Source: Vibrio sp. 10N (lineage in GTDB: Bacteria; Pseudomonadota; Gammaproteobacteria; Enterobacterales; Vibrionaceae). Taken from it: DNA of 64,000 nucleotides. The stretch's first letter is position 1, and each line of letters opens with the position of its first letter. The stretch spans positions 558,001 through 622,000 of the forward strand of contig NZ_BTPM01000001.1 of assembly GCF_036245475.1 (NCBI RefSeq). The letters run 5' to 3'. Under the pieces are notes generated by a model. The model had not been told where the DNA came from, did no database searches, and was given only the letters and a program-made list of their open reading frames with translations. The translations under genes were made by a program, and so were the position numbers. Shown in pieces: positions 10,780-21,131 of this stretch.

Positions 10780-12108
10780 ATGGAACGTTGGCAAGACATT
10801 CAGCAAGTGGTCGTCGTAGGGCTCGGTATTACCGGGCTCTCCGTCGTTAATCACCTTCGTAAATATCATCCTACATTGACCATCCAAGTAATGGACAGTC
10901 GAGATAACCCGCCTGGCGCAGAGCAATTGCCAGAGGGTGTTGCCCTACATACTGGCAGTTTTGAAGCCGATTGGTTGATGCAGGCTGATTTAGTGGTGTG
11001 TAACCCTGGTATCGCACTAGCGACGCCAGAAATTAGCGCAGCCATGGCAAACGGCGTGCCTGTCATTGGCGATATTGAGTTGTTTGCTTGGGCTAATGAT
11101 AAACCGGTGATCGCGGTTACCGGCTCAAACGGCAAAAGCACTGTCACGGACTTGACGGGTGAGATGGCTAAGGCAGCTGGGCTGAATGTCGGAGTGGGCG
11201 GTAACATTGGTGTCCCAGCCCTCGATTTACTCGAGCTTGATGCCGATCTCTATGTGCTTGAACTATCCAGCTTCCAACTGGAAACGACGTCGTCGCTAAA
11301 CACTAAAGTCTCGACGTTTTTGAATCTTTCAGAAGACCATATGGATCGCTACGAAGGTATGGCGGATTATGCCGAAGCCAAGCGTAGGATTTTCTTACAT
11401 GCTGAGCATGTGTTGGTAAATCGCGACGAGCCAGAGACTTATCCCACCGAGTCTTCCTTAGCACTATCAACATTTGGTTTTGATGCTAAGCAGTTTGGCA
11501 TGCAGGTGTTTGGTGGACGTACTTGGTTGATGGATGGCGATGAAAAAATCGTTGCCGCCGATGAACTGAGTATTGTTGGCCAGCATAACTGGTCAAATGC
11601 TTTGGTCGCTTGTGCGCTGCTTAAACTAGCAAATGTTGATTATCGCACCGCATTAGAGTGCTTAAAATCTTATCGAGGATTAACCCATCGCTGCCAAGTG
11701 GTGGCCGAGCAATCGGGCGTTAAATGGGTTAATGACTCAAAAGCCACTAATGTAGCAAGTACGCTTGCAGCCTTGTCTGGTTTAACACTCCAAGGCACGT
11801 TGTACTTGCTTGTTGGCGGAGTTGGTAAAGGCGCGGATTTTTCTGAGCTTGCTACGCCGCTTAGTACGTTGAATGTGGAACTGTGCTGTTTTGGCCGTGA
11901 TGGACAGGAATTCCAGCCGCTTCACGATAGTGCGCGTTACTTTGCATCAATGGACGATATTTTGGCTGAGATCACGCCACGATTGAAGCAAGGTGATATG
12001 GTCATGTTGTCGCCAGCGTGCGCCAGTTTTGATCAGTTTGCCAACTTTATGGCTCGAGGCGATCACTTCACCGAGCTGGCACTGCGTTTTTCAGCGCAAG
12101 TTAGTTAA
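10780..12108 (+). CDS. murD: MurD, UDP-MurNAc-Ala:D-glutamate ligase
   Basis: Adds D-glutamate to UDP-MurNAc-Ala. 442 residues; Rossmann-like N-terminal domain, then the ATP loop TGSNGKST at 114-121 and the C-terminal ligase domain (NDSKATN). A TTG six bases upstream is also in frame, but AGGGA lies nine bases before the ATG and only three before the TTG, so the ATG at 10780 is the better start. ftsW starts 15 bases downstream. Confidence 0.97.
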   Translation: MERWQDIQQVVVVGLGITGLSVVNHLRKYHPTLTIQVMDSRDNPPGAEQLPEGVALHTGSFEADWLMQADLVVCNPGIALATPEISAAMANGVPVIGDIELFAWANDKPVIAVTGSNGKSTVTDLTGEMAKAAGLNVGVGGNIGVPALDLLELDADLYVLELSSFQLETTSSLNTKVSTFLNLSEDHMDRYEGMADYAEAKRRIFLHAEHVLVNRDEPETYPTESSLALSTFGFDAKQFGMQVFGGRTWLMDGDEKIVAADELSIVGQHNWSNALVACALLKLANVDYRTALECLKSYRGLTHRCQVVAEQSGVKWVNDSKATNVASTLAALSGLTLQGTLYLLVGGVGKGADFSELATPLSTLNVELCCFGRDGQEFQPLHDSARYFASMDDILAEITPRLKQGDMVMLSPACASFDQFANFMARGDHFTELALRFSAQVS

Positions 12109-12123
12109 CACGGATTCGTCACT

Positions 12124-13374
12124 ATGTTTCATCAAATTCGACAACGCACCATGGGATGGATGACCCACAGTGCTCCAGATACGCTTTATGACCGACAACT
12201 GGTTTGGTTGGCGTTTGGGTTGATGGTGACGGGACTGGTGATGGTAACTTCAGCCTCGTTTCCTATCAGTTCTCGACTGACGGATCAGCCGTTCCACTTT
12301 ATGTTTCGCCACGCTATTTTTTTAGTGTTGGCGCTTGGCACGTCTGCTGTAGTGCTGCAAATACCGATCGCTAAGTGGTTTAAGTACAGTACCTATTTGC
12401 TAGCGATATCGATTTTCTTACTGATCGTTGTACTTGTTGTCGGCAAGTCGGTTAACGGGGCATCACGTTGGATCCCGCTTGGGCTGTTTAACCTTCAGCC
12501 AGCGGAGGTAGCCAAACTGTCGCTGTTCATCTTTATGTCCGGCTATTTAGTCAGAAAGCAAGACGAAGTGCGGCAGTCGTTTTTTGGCGGGTTTATTAAA
12601 CCGATCATGGTATTTACCACCTTTGCCATTCTACTATTGGGTCAGCCGGACTTAGGAACCGTGGTGGTGATGCTGGTGACACTGTTTGGTATGCTGTTTA
12701 TCGCCGGTGCTAAGCTGTCACAGTTTATTGCGTTATTCGTTGCCGGCGTCAGTGCGGTTATCGCATTGATTTTGGTTGAGCCGTATCGTGTCAGGCGTGT
12801 CACCTCGTTCTTAGACCCTTGGGAAGACCCCTTCGGTAGTGGTTATCAGCTCACTCAGTCACTTATGGCGTTTGGTCGCGGTAATTTGATGGGGCAAGGC
12901 CTGGGAAACTCAGTGCAAAAACTGGAATACTTGCCTGAGGCGCATACCGACTTTGTTTTTGCCGTGCTAGCCGAAGAGCTCGGGTTTGTTGGTGTTGTAT
13001 TAGTATTGATGCTGGTGTTTGCGCTGGTTATCAAGTCGCTGTATATCGGTAAGCGCGCATTTGAAAAACAGCAGTTTTTTGGTGGTTACCTCTGCTTTGC
13101 GATTGGTATTTGGTTTGCGTTTCAAACGTTGGTCAATGTGGGAGCTGCAGCGGGTATGGTACCGACTAAAGGCTTAACCTTGCCGCTGATCAGTTATGGT
13201 GGCTCCAGTTTGATTATTATGTCAGTCGCCGTGTCGATATTGCTTCGCGTCGATCATGAATGTCGACTACTACCGGACGCTGAGCCTGCTCAGAACAGTG
13301 AACCACCACGCAAAGACTCAGAGAACAAAGAGTCACAAACAGATAAGAAACAGAAACAAGATGACGAAAAATAA
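12124..13374 (+). CDS. ftsW: FtsW, septal SEDS glycosyltransferase
   Basis: Polytopic membrane protein that polymerises lipid II at the septum as partner of FtsI. 416 residues with about ten hydrophobic helices. The SEDS hallmarks are visible: the conserved FGxGLGNS-type loop here reads [11 protein letters not shown], followed by [19 protein letters not shown], and near the end [12 protein letters not shown]. The last ~40 residues are a polar, charged cytoplasmic tail rich in Lys, Asp and Gln. It overlaps murG by 14 bases. Confidence 0.98.
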   Translation: MFHQIRQRTMGWMTHSAPDTLYDRQLVWLAFGLMVTGLVMVTSASFPISSRLTDQPFHFMFRHAIFLVLALGTSAVVLQIPIAKWFKYSTYLLAISIFLLIVVLVVGKSVNGASRWIPLGLFNLQPAEVAKLSLFIFMSGYLVRKQDEVRQSFFGGFIKPIMVFTTFAILLLGQPDLGTVVVMLVTLFGMLFIAGAKLSQFIALFVAGVSAVIALILVEPYRVRRVTSFLDPWEDPFGSGYQLTQSLMAFGRGNLMGQGLGNSVQKLEYLPEAHTDFVFAVLAEELGFVGVVLVLMLVFALVIKSLYIGKRAFEKQQFFGGYLCFAIGIWFAFQTLVNVGAAAGMVPTKGLTLPLISYGGSSLIIMSVAVSILLRVDHECRLLPDAEPAQNSEPPRKDSENKESQTDKKQKQDDEK

Positions 13375-14422
13375 ACGTTTAATGGTGATGGCTGGTGGTA
13401 CTGGTGGTCACGTATTTCCAGGGTTGGCAGTTGCAAAGCGCTTGCAAGAGCAAGGTTGGGAGATCCGCTGGCTCGGAACCGCAGACCGAATGGAAGCAGA
13501 CTTAGTGCCAAAGCATGGTATTGAGATTGATTTTATTAAAGTGAAGGGCTTGCGTGGGCAAGGTATTGCCAAGCTGATTAAAGCGCCGTTTCAAATCATT
13601 AGTGCTATTTTTCAAGCTCGCCAACATTTAAAACGCTGGCAACCTGATGCGGTACTTGGCATGGGCGGGTACGTCAGTGGACCAGGGGGCGTTGCTGCTT
13701 GGACTATGGGCATACCTGTTGTTTTGCATGAACAAAATGGTGTCGCGGGACTCACTAACCAGTGGCTGTCTAAAATTGCCAAAAAGGTGTTTCAAGCCTT
13801 TCCGGGTGCTTTTGCCGATGCCGAAGTGGTCGGCAATCCAGTACGTCAAGATTTGCTGGACATAGATGCGCCAGAAGCAAGGCTCAACGGCCGCGATGGC
13901 GATATTCGCATTTTGGTGATGGGTGGTAGTCAAGGCGCACGTATTCTCAATCATACGTTGCCGCCAGTTATGGCTGCACTGGGTGAAGGCTATACTATTC
14001 GTCATCAAGCGGGTAAAGGCAGTCAGCAAGAAGTGGCTGAGCTTTATTCACAGCACCAAGTTGATAAAGCTCAGGTGACCGAATTTATTGATGATGTGGC
14101 TGCGGCGTATCAATGGGCCGATCTTGTGGTTTGCCGCTCGGGTGCACTGACGGTCTCTGAACTTGCTGCAGCAGGTGTAGGGGCTATCTTTATCCCATTT
14201 ATGCACAAAGATCGTCAGCAAGCGCTCAATGGTGACCATTTGGTCGACTGCCAAGCGGCCTACATGATTGAACAGCCTCAACTGAGCGTAGAAAAGCTCA
14301 CTGAGCAAATTCGCAGCCTAGACCGAGCACAGCTCAAAACGCTGGCTATCAATGCCCGACAAGCGGCTAAGCTCGATGCGGATACACGCGTCGCGAAAGA
14401 AATTATCGAATTAACAAAATAG
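13361..14422 (+). CDS. murG: MurG, lipid II synthase (GlcNAc transferase)
   Basis: Peripheral membrane GT-B enzyme that adds GlcNAc to lipid I. 353 residues. The Gly-rich loop [10 protein letters not shown] at 12-21 and the UDP-binding region ([10 protein letters not shown], later [13 protein letters not shown]) are clear. The frame is open upstream to 13256, but that segment only repeats the end of ftsW in another frame, and the ATG at 13361 matches the family N-terminus ([16 protein letters not shown]). The 14-base overlap with ftsW suggests translational coupling. Confidence 0.97.
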   Translation: MTKNKRLMVMAGGTGGHVFPGLAVAKRLQEQGWEIRWLGTADRMEADLVPKHGIEIDFIKVKGLRGQGIAKLIKAPFQIISAIFQARQHLKRWQPDAVLGMGGYVSGPGGVAAWTMGIPVVLHEQNGVAGLTNQWLSKIAKKVFQAFPGAFADAEVVGNPVRQDLLDIDAPEARLNGRDGDIRILVMGGSQGARILNHTLPPVMAALGEGYTIRHQAGKGSQQEVAELYSQHQVDKAQVTEFIDDVAAAYQWADLVVCRSGALTVSELAAAGVGAIFIPFMHKDRQQALNGDHLVDCQAAYMIEQPQLSVEKLTEQIRSLDRAQLKTLAINARQAAKLDADTRVAKEIIELTK

Positions 14423-14439
14423 ATTAACGAGACTTACTC

Positions 14440-15900
14440 ATGACACAGCAACAAACTCCAGACTTAGCACAGATCCGTGCCCTGATACCTGAAATGAGAC
14501 GAGTGAAGTGTATTCACTTTGTAGGTATTGGTGGTGCAGGTATGAGTGGCATCGCAGAGGTGCTGCTGAACGAGGGTTATCAAATTACCGGTTCTGATAT
14601 TGCTGAAAATGCTGTGACTGCACGTCTTGAGCAGAAAGGGGCGACTATCTTCATTGGCCATGCAGCGAGTAATATCGATCTTGCTAGTGTGGTCGTGGTC
14701 TCTACCGCGATTGACCCAGAGAATCCAGAGCTTGTGGCGGCGAAAGAGCTGCGCATTCCGGTTGTACGCCGCGCAGAAATGCTGGCTGAACTGATGCGTT
14801 TTAGACATGGTATTGCGGTTGCGGGAACGCACGGTAAAACCACGACCACAGCGTTGGTTACGCAAATCTATTCAGAAGCAGGCATGGATCCTACCTTTGT
14901 AAATGGCGGCCTGGTAAAAAGTGCGGGTACCAATGCGCGTTTGGGCTCAAGCCGTATTCTGATTGCTGAGGCTGATGAAAGTGATGCGTCTTTCCTACAC
15001 CTTCAGCCAATGGTTAGTATTGTGACCAATATTGAAGCAGACCATATGGATACTTATGGTGGTGACTTCGACACTCTAAAGCAAACCTTTATCGACTTCT
15101 TACACAACTTGCCGTTCTATGGACAGGCTGTGATGTGCGTTGATGATCCTGTGGTTCGTGAGCTGATTCCAAGTGTTAGTCGTCAAGTGATTACTTACGG
15201 TTTCTCTGAAGATGCGGACGTACGTATTGAGAATTATCGTCAAGAAGGTCAGCAAGGTAAGTTCACCGTTGTCAGAAAAGACCGAGATAACCTTGAGATT
15301 ACCCTGAATATTCCAGGCAAACACAATGCTCTGAATGCATCAGCTGCTATTGCCGTCGCGACTGAAGATAATATCAGTGACGAGGCGATTGTTAAGGCGA
15401 TGCTTGGTACTGAAGGCACGGGTCGTCGCTTCGAACACTTAGGTGAGTTTGACACCGGTAATGGAAGTGTCATGCTGGTCGACGATTATGGTCATCACCC
15501 AACTGAAGTGGACGTGACCATTAAAGCGGCACGCAACGGTTGGGAAGATAAGCGTTTGGTCATGGTGTTCCAGCCACATCGCTACAGTCGTACCCGTGAT
15601 CTTTATGATGATTTTGCCAATGTACTTGAACAAGTTGATGTCTTGGTGATGCTAGATGTCTATTCGGCTGGTGAAGCGCCAATTGCGGGTGCAGATGGTC
15701 GTTCATTGTGCAGAACCATTCGTACGCGTGGTAAACTGGATCCGGTTTTTGTCCCAGAAATGAGTGGTTTACCATCAGTTTTATCCAATCTTTTGCAAGA
15801 CGGCGACCTCGTCTTGACGCAAGGGGCGGGTGATATTGGTAAAGTAGCCAAGCAGCTTGAGAAGATGAAGCTAGACATCGAAGTGATGAAAAACAGCTAG
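14440..15900 (+). CDS. murC: MurC, UDP-MurNAc:L-alanine ligase
   Basis: First amino-acid addition to UDP-MurNAc. 486 residues. The UDP-binding loop GIGGAGMSG is at 29-37, and the ATP loop GTHGKTTTT at 129-137 is the MurC type (His in the P-loop). The catalytic region EADESDASF and the C-terminal domain with GAGDIG are present. It is the last gene of the mur block; 236 bases separate it from ftsQ. In E. coli ddlB sits in this position, but here there is no gene. Confidence 0.98.
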   Translation: MTQQQTPDLAQIRALIPEMRRVKCIHFVGIGGAGMSGIAEVLLNEGYQITGSDIAENAVTARLEQKGATIFIGHAASNIDLASVVVVSTAIDPENPELVAAKELRIPVVRRAEMLAELMRFRHGIAVAGTHGKTTTTALVTQIYSEAGMDPTFVNGGLVKSAGTNARLGSSRILIAEADESDASFLHLQPMVSIVTNIEADHMDTYGGDFDTLKQTFIDFLHNLPFYGQAVMCVDDPVVRELIPSVSRQVITYGFSEDADVRIENYRQEGQQGKFTVVRKDRDNLEITLNIPGKHNALNASAAIAVATEDNISDEAIVKAMLGTEGTGRRFEHLGEFDTGNGSVMLVDDYGHHPTEVDVTIKAARNGWEDKRLVMVFQPHRYSRTRDLYDDFANVLEQVDVLVMLDVYSAGEAPIAGADGRSLCRTIRTRGKLDPVFVPEMSGLPSVLSNLLQDGDLVLTQGAGDIGKVAKQLEKMKLDIEVMKNS

Positions 15901-16025
15901 TTTCTCGTTTTTCGAGAGTATTTAATAGTTTATGAGTTCGAATGTGCGGTGCAGTAATTTGATCGCCCATCCGAACTTTTTTGTTGTTTCAGTGCGCAAA
16001 AGCCCAGTTTTCTTGGGTTGAGTGT

Positions 16026-16053
16026 TTGATAGTTTGATATTGATTAGTATAAT
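16026..16053 (+). promoter_or_regulatory. Sigma70-type promoter for ftsQAZ
   Basis: TTGATA (16026-16031), a 16-base spacer and a perfect TATAAT (16048-16053), about 85 bases before the ftsQ start in the 236-base gap after murC. It would allow ftsQ-ftsA-ftsZ to be expressed apart from the mur block. The rest of the gap shows only a short CTCG/CGAG hairpin just after the murC stop. Confidence 0.65.
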
Positions 16054-16136
16054 CCTAAGGTTAACACCATTAGATTAGACTCTTATTCCACTATCTTAAG
16101 GAAAGGCGAAGAGAAGTTAATAAGGGACCAAAGAGT

Positions 16137-16928
16137 TTGACTGAAACTTCAGACAGCAGTGTAGAGCGAACGCGTCGAGCTTCCTTGTTTTCACAACACG
16201 GGATCGGGGCGATTTTTTTATTTGCAGTGATCGCAGTCATCGGTTCAACACTTTATTCCACCATTAGCTGGATGTGGGACGACCAGCGCCTTCCATTATC
16301 TAAGATAGTGCTACAGGGTGATCTAACTCATGTGAGCGCTAAAGATGTCCAACACGCCTTTGCGAATTTGGAACATATCGGGACATTTATGTCTCAAGAC
16401 ATTGATGTACTTCAGCGAAGTGTCGAGCAAATCCCATGGGTATCGCAAGCATCGGTACGTAAACAGTGGCCAGACACCGTGAAGGTGTTTTTGACCGAGT
16501 ACCAGGCTAGCGCGATTTGGAATGGCATCGATATGCTTGATATCCACGGAGTGGTGTTCAGCGGTGATGTTTCTGTGATTGAAGAGCAGAAAGTGAAGCT
16601 ATATGGTCCGATGGGCACTGAACGCTTTGTGTTGGATACTTATCGTGACAGCAATGCCAAGCTAGCAAGTTTAGGGCTAGCGATATCTTCACTAGTGTTG
16701 AATGAACGTCGTGCATGGCAAGTGATCCTCGATAATGGGATCCGTTTAGAGCTAGGCAAAGATGCACTTGATGAGCGCTTACAGCGTTTTATCTCTCTGT
16801 ATCGCGAACTGGGTGACAAGGTATCTCAAATCAGTTACATCGATTTGCGATACGACACAGGCGCAGCCGTTGGTTGGTTCCCTGCAGAAATGATGGCAGA
16901 AAGCGCTCAAGCGGAGTCTGCGGGATAA
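16137..16928 (+). CDS. ftsQ: FtsQ, divisome scaffold protein
   Basis: 263 residues. A short cytoplasmic N-terminus, one membrane helix (about 24-44), then a POTRA domain beginning at LSKIVLQGDL (about 54) and the beta domain that binds FtsB. The start is TTG (16137), with AAGGGA about ten bases upstream. The first in-frame ATG lies inside the membrane helix, so a non-ATG start is required. ftsA begins 116 bases downstream. A weak start codon would fit the low copy number of FtsQ, but that is inference. Confidence 0.94.
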   Translation: MTETSDSSVERTRRASLFSQHGIGAIFLFAVIAVIGSTLYSTISWMWDDQRLPLSKIVLQGDLTHVSAKDVQHAFANLEHIGTFMSQDIDVLQRSVEQIPWVSQASVRKQWPDTVKVFLTEYQASAIWNGIDMLDIHGVVFSGDVSVIEEQKVKLYGPMGTERFVLDTYRDSNAKLASLGLAISSLVLNERRAWQVILDNGIRLELGKDALDERLQRFISLYRELGDKVSQISYIDLRYDTGAAVGWFPAEMMAESAQAESAG

Positions 16929-17044
16929 CTGGTTTTATGTATCGATAGGCCTTGGCGTATCGATACTTAAGTTCAGTTAGGAATTGGACAACCCAAGCGA
17001 GTTGTTCTCTGGGATTTGAGATAGCAAAACATAAGAGAGTACAG

Positions 17045-18307
17045 ATGACGAAGACCACGGATGACAATATTATTGTCGGTCTTGATATTGGCACTGCGAC
17101 CGTATCTGCGTTAGTCGGCGAAGTTCTGCCGGATGGGCAGGTAAATATCATTGGTGCAGGTTCTAGTCCTTCTCGTGGAATGGACAAAGGTGGCGTAAAC
17201 GACCTTGAGTCAGTGGTTAAATCCGTGCAACGTGCTGTCGATCAGGCTGAGCTGATGGCGGAATGTCAGATCAGCAGCGTGTTTATCTCTCTTTCTGGTA
17301 AGCATATTGCGAGTCGAATTGAAAAAGGCATGGGAACCATTTCTGAGGAAGAGGTGTCACAAGATGATATGGATAGGGCGATTCATACCGCTAAATCCAT
17401 AAAAATTGGTGATGAACAGCGCATTCTTCATGTGATTCCTCAGGAGTTTACCATAGACTATCAAGAGGGTATTAAAAACCCGCTTGGATTGTCTGGGGTT
17501 CGAATGGAAGTCAGCGTTCATTTGATTTCTTGTCATAACGATATGGCAAGAAATATCATTAAAGCGGTAGAACGCTGTGGACTTAAAGTCGAACAGCTGG
17601 TTTTCTCTGGCCTAGCATCGAGTAATGCTGTGATCACCGAAGACGAGCGCGAGCTTGGTGTTTGTGTGGTCGACATTGGCGCTGGCACTATGGATATCTC
17701 CATCTGGACAGGCGGAGCATTGAGACACACAGAAGTGTTCTCCTATGCTGGCAATGCGGTAACCAGTGATATCGCTTTTGCTTTTGGTACACCTTTGAGT
17801 GATGCCGAAGAGATAAAAGTGAAGTATGGCTGTGCATTGAGTGAGCTGGTGAGTAAAGACGATACAGTAAACGTTCCAAGCGTTGGCGGTCGTCCATCAC
17901 GCAGCTTGCAGCGTCAAACCTTGGCAGAAGTGATAGAACCGCGCTATACAGAATTAATGGGACTTGTTAATCAAACCATTGATAATGTTCAAGCGAAACT
18001 CAGAGAGAGCGGTGTGAAGCACCACCTCGCAGCAGGCGTCGTCTTGACCGGCGGTGCAGCACAAATTGAAGGGGTTGTGGAGTGCGCTGAGCGTGTATTC
18101 CGTAACCAGGTTCGTGTAGGCAAGCCTCTAGAGGTGAGTGGCCTTACGGACTATGTAAAAGAGCCGTATCATTCTACGGCCGTTGGATTACTTCATTACG
18201 CAAGAGACAGTCAGATTAATGACGACAATGATTATAACGAACCAAAGCGTCAATCGGTGTCGACAATCTTTGGTAAGTTGCGTAATTGGATACAAAAAGA
18301 GTTTTAA
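17045..18307 (+). CDS. ftsA: FtsA, actin-like Z-ring membrane tether
   Basis: 420 residues. Actin-type ATPase motifs are visible: VGLDIGTATVSALVGE near the N-terminus, VVDIGAGTMDISIW in the middle, and TGGAAQIEG near the end. The C-terminal amphipathic helix (FGKLRNWIQKEF) inserts in the membrane, and the protein binds the C-terminal peptide of FtsZ. The open frame extends 93 bases upstream, but homology and AGAGAGTACAG before the ATG support 17045. ftsZ begins 29 bases after the stop. Confidence 0.97.
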   Translation: MTKTTDDNIIVGLDIGTATVSALVGEVLPDGQVNIIGAGSSPSRGMDKGGVNDLESVVKSVQRAVDQAELMAECQISSVFISLSGKHIASRIEKGMGTISEEEVSQDDMDRAIHTAKSIKIGDEQRILHVIPQEFTIDYQEGIKNPLGLSGVRMEVSVHLISCHNDMARNIIKAVERCGLKVEQLVFSGLASSNAVITEDERELGVCVVDIGAGTMDISIWTGGALRHTEVFSYAGNAVTSDIAFAFGTPLSDAEEIKVKYGCALSELVSKDDTVNVPSVGGRPSRSLQRQTLAEVIEPRYTELMGLVNQTIDNVQAKLRESGVKHHLAAGVVLTGGAAQIEGVVECAERVFRNQVRVGKPLEVSGLTDYVKEPYHSTAVGLLHYARDSQINDDNDYNEPKRQSVSTIFGKLRNWIQKEF

Positions 18308-18336
18308 CCTGAGTTGCAGGAAAACGGAGATAACAA

Positions 18337-19563
18337 ATGTTTGAACCGATGATGGAAATGTCTGACGAAGCTGTCATTAAAGTAGTGGGTGTAGGCGGTG
18401 GCGGTGGTAACGCTGTAGAACACATGGTACGTGAATCAATCGAAGGGGTTGATTTCATTAGTGTTAATACTGATGCTCAAGCATTACGCAAAACGAGCAT
18501 CAACCACGTTATTCAAATTGGCGGCGATATCACAAAAGGCTTGGGTGCAGGTGCAAACCCTCAAGTTGGACGTGATGCAGCTCTTGAAGACAAAGAAAGA
18601 ATTAAAGAAAGCATTACTGGTGCCGATATGGTGTTTATCGCAGCTGGTATGGGCGGCGGTACCGGAACCGGTGCAGCTCCAGTAATTGCTGAAGTGGCGA
18701 AAGAGCTAGGCATTCTTACTGTCGCGGTGGTGACTAAACCATTTAGCTTCGAAGGTAAAAAGCGTCTTCTATTCGCTGAGCAAGGTATCGAAGAGCTATC
18801 AAAGCACGTTGACTCTTTGATCACGATTCCAAACGAAAAGCTTCTTAAAGTACTCGGCCGTGGCGTTACGCTACTGGAAGCGTTTGCAAGCGCAAACGAC
18901 GTACTGAAGAATGCGGTTCAAGGTATCGCAGAATTGATTACTCGCCCAGGCATGATTAACGTCGACTTTGCGGACGTACGTACCGTGATGTCAGAGATGG
19001 GTCATGCAATGATGGGTAGCGGTGTTGCTAAAGGTGAAGATCGTGCTGAAGAAGCGGCAGAGATGGCAATTTCTAGCCCACTTCTAGAAGACATCGATCT
19101 TGCAGGTGCACGTGGTGTGCTTGTGAACATCACCGCCGGTCTTGATATGCGTCTAGACGAATTCGAGACGGTTGGTAACACAGTGAAAGCCTTTGCGTCT
19201 GACAATGCAACGGTTGTTATCGGTACTTCTCTAGACCCAGACATGAGCGACGAAATTCGCGTGACTGTGGTTGCAACGGGTATCGGCAACGAACGTAAGC
19301 CAGATATTACGCTAGTCGCAGGCGGTAAAACGCCAGTGACTACAGGTCAAGCTCCACAGCCAACTCAAGCGCCAGCTGCAAAAGTAGAAGACAAGGTGGC
19401 ACAATCTTTGCCTGTAAATGATAAGGAGAAGGTTGAGGTGAACACGCCGAATACTGCAAGCTCTGCACCTGTGTCGAGCGGCAATAGCAGCGCTGCACCT
19501 AAGCCTGAGAAGGAAAGTGGCTACTTAGACATTCCAGCATTTTTGCGTCGTCAGGCAGATTGA
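18337..19563 (+). CDS. ftsZ: FtsZ, tubulin-like division GTPase
   Basis: Forms the Z-ring. 408 residues. The tubulin signature GGGTGTG is at 106-112; the GTPase T7 region and the polymerising core extend to about residue 316. A variable linker rich in Ala, Pro, Gln and Val (about 317-390) leads to the conserved C-terminal peptide [12 protein letters not shown], which binds FtsA and ZipA. Codon use is strongly biased, as expected for an abundant protein. Confidence 0.99.
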   Translation: MFEPMMEMSDEAVIKVVGVGGGGGNAVEHMVRESIEGVDFISVNTDAQALRKTSINHVIQIGGDITKGLGAGANPQVGRDAALEDKERIKESITGADMVFIAAGMGGGTGTGAAPVIAEVAKELGILTVAVVTKPFSFEGKKRLLFAEQGIEELSKHVDSLITIPNEKLLKVLGRGVTLLEAFASANDVLKNAVQGIAELITRPGMINVDFADVRTVMSEMGHAMMGSGVAKGEDRAEEAAEMAISSPLLEDIDLAGARGVLVNITAGLDMRLDEFETVGNTVKAFASDNATVVIGTSLDPDMSDEIRVTVVATGIGNERKPDITLVAGGKTPVTTGQAPQPTQAPAAKVEDKVAQSLPVNDKEKVEVNTPNTASSAPVSSGNSSAAPKPEKESGYLDIPAFLRRQAD

Positions 19564-19577
19564 TAATCTGCGCGAAT

Positions 19578-19605
19578 TTGACTTAGCTCAAAATTCTGGT
19601 AGGAT
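19578..19605 (+). promoter_or_regulatory. Candidate promoter of lpxC
   Basis: TTGACT (19578-19583), 16 bases, TAGGAT (19600-19605), about 55 bases before the lpxC start. A stem CGGTTG/CAACCG (19609-19630) follows at the predicted start of the transcript. It lies in the 98-base ftsZ-lpxC gap, which has no visible terminator. Confidence 0.5.
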
Positions 19606-19661
19606 TCGCGGTTGGTTACATAATCAACCGTGATATGTAGCGTAGATTAAGAGGTTTGTAG

Positions 19662-20579
19662 ATGATCAGACAACGTACGCTTAAAGAAATAGTGACTACT
19701 GTAGGAGTGGGTCTTCACTCTGGCCGTAAAGTAACACTAACTTTGCGTCCTGCGGCTGCGAATACTGGTGTTGTATACCGTCGTACTGACGTGAATCCGC
19801 CTGTGGATTTCCCTGCGGATCCTCTTTCTGTGCGTGACACTATGTTGTGTACTGCGCTTGTTAACGATGAAGGCATCCGTATTTCTACGGTTGAGCACCT
19901 AAATGCGGCTCTGGCTGGCATGGGTATCGATAACATTATCGTTGAGGTTGATGCACCTGAGATCCCAATCATGGATGGTAGCGCAAGCCCATTCGTATAC
20001 CTGCTACAACAAGCGGGCATTGAGGCTCAAAATGCACCAAAACGTTTCATTCGTATTAAGAAACCGGTTCGCTTTGAAGATGGCGACAAGTGGGCGGAAC
20101 TGCGTCCTTACAACGGTTTTAGAATGGACTTTGAGATTGAGTTCAATCACCCGGCGATCGATGCTGATGAGCAGCACCTAGTATTCGATTTCTCATCGCA
20201 AGGTTTCGTGAAAGAGATTTCGCGTGCACGTACTTTCGGTTTCATGCGTGATATCGAGTACTTGCAGTCTCAAAACCTAGTGCTGGGTGGTAGCTTTGAT
20301 AACGCTATCGTTTTGGACGACTACCGTATCCTGAACGAAGAAGGTCTACGTTTCGAAAACGAATTCGTGACACACAAAGTTCTCGATGCTATTGGTGATT
20401 TGTACATGGCTGGTCACGCTATTATTGGTGAGTTTGCCGCTTACAAATCAGGCCACGGTTTGAATAACCAACTGCTTCGTGCAGTACTGGCTGACCAAGA
20501 AGCATGGGAATGGGCAACCTTCGAAGAGCAAGCTGGCTCTCCTGTAGCATTTGCAGAACCAAGCATGGTATTGGCATAA
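19662..20579 (+). CDS. lpxC: LpxC, UDP-3-O-acyl-GlcNAc deacetylase
   Basis: Committed step of lipid A synthesis, a zinc enzyme in the cytoplasm. 305 residues, as in E. coli. The zinc ligands fall at the same numbers as in E. coli: His79 (VEHLNAAL), His238 and Asp242 ([10 protein letters not shown]). The catalytic His265 is in SGHGLNNQ. E. coli LpxC is degraded by FtsH through its C-terminal tail; here the tail ends in MVLA and is hydrophobic, so similar control is possible but not shown. A strong terminator follows. Confidence 0.99.
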   Translation: MIRQRTLKEIVTTVGVGLHSGRKVTLTLRPAAANTGVVYRRTDVNPPVDFPADPLSVRDTMLCTALVNDEGIRISTVEHLNAALAGMGIDNIIVEVDAPEIPIMDGSASPFVYLLQQAGIEAQNAPKRFIRIKKPVRFEDGDKWAELRPYNGFRMDFEIEFNHPAIDADEQHLVFDFSSQGFVKEISRARTFGFMRDIEYLQSQNLVLGGSFDNAIVLDDYRILNEEGLRFENEFVTHKVLDAIGDLYMAGHAIIGEFAAYKSGHGLNNQLLRAVLADQEAWEWATFEEQAGSPVAFAEPSMVLA

Positions 20580-20598
20580 TCCAATCCTCCTCATTGAG

Positions 20599-20627
20599 AA
20601 AAATCAGGCCTAGTGCCTGATTTTTTT
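20599..20627 (+). terminator. Intrinsic terminator after lpxC
   Basis: Perfect 11-bp stem AAAAATCAGGC / GCCTGATTTTT with loop CTAGT and a T-run. The A-run on the other side means it could also work on the minus strand. Confidence 0.93.
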
Positions 20628-21131
20628 GTATCTACGCTTTGGCTTTTTTGTTTGAATCGCTTTCACAAATTGAGAGTCAATTAGGTGGCAAAAGCTTGCC
20701 AATCACCTTTAGGATCGCGACGATCTCTTGCCGATCATCGAGATCTTCCTCCGATTTTAGCTTTAATCTTTCTGACGATATGTTGCAGTAGACTGCGTTT
20801 GCGCAGTATAAGTTTGCAAAATTGAGCCTCCCTATACTTATTAAACAGCATAGATTTCAGCGACAATGTTGCTCTTGCAGCGGGTTTATTCCTCAAAACT
20901 TCCAAACACATCAAACTAATTGCGGTTAGTTGCGATAGATACTTGGTTGTTGGGTCAAAAATTCCTTAAACTATGTGCCATTAATTGGTATGTCTGCCTT
21001 GAATTCTAGCCGCTTGAACTCAATATCAGTTGGTATAGATTTTATCTCAGTTAGGTCGCTTGGCCTTAGTAGAGACGGAAGGCAATTTTAATAGGTCGAA
21101 ATGATCTAATGGTAGAGAGAACAAAAACACA
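20628..21131 (+). other. 504-base gap between lpxC and secA without a recognised gene
   Basis: No intact gene is visible. In other gammaproteobacteria dciA (DUF721, helicase loader) usually lies here on the minus strand. What remains are two overlapping open stretches on the minus strand. One is 60 codons, 20856 down to the TGA at 20677, containing GRLNFANLYCANAVY and SSERLKLKSEED. The other is a very basic 58-codon ORF with an ATG, 20911 down to 20735. Neither has a ribosome site. On the plus strand a 33-codon ORF (20990-21091) lies in the secA leader, also without a ribosome site. A possible -35 TTGAAC is at 21014 with TATAGA at 21034, but the spacing is short. Confidence 0.6.

Noticed and set aside
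20735-20911. 58-codon very basic ORF on the minus strand between lpxC and secA
   Set aside because: No ribosome site, many AGA/AGG/CGA codons unlike neighbouring genes, and a competing open frame over the same bases. Kept only as part of the gap description.
20990-21091. 33-codon ORF before secA as a SecM-like arrest peptide
   Set aside because: No signal sequence, no ribosome site, and no arrest motif such as the FxxxxWIxxxxGIRAGP pattern.
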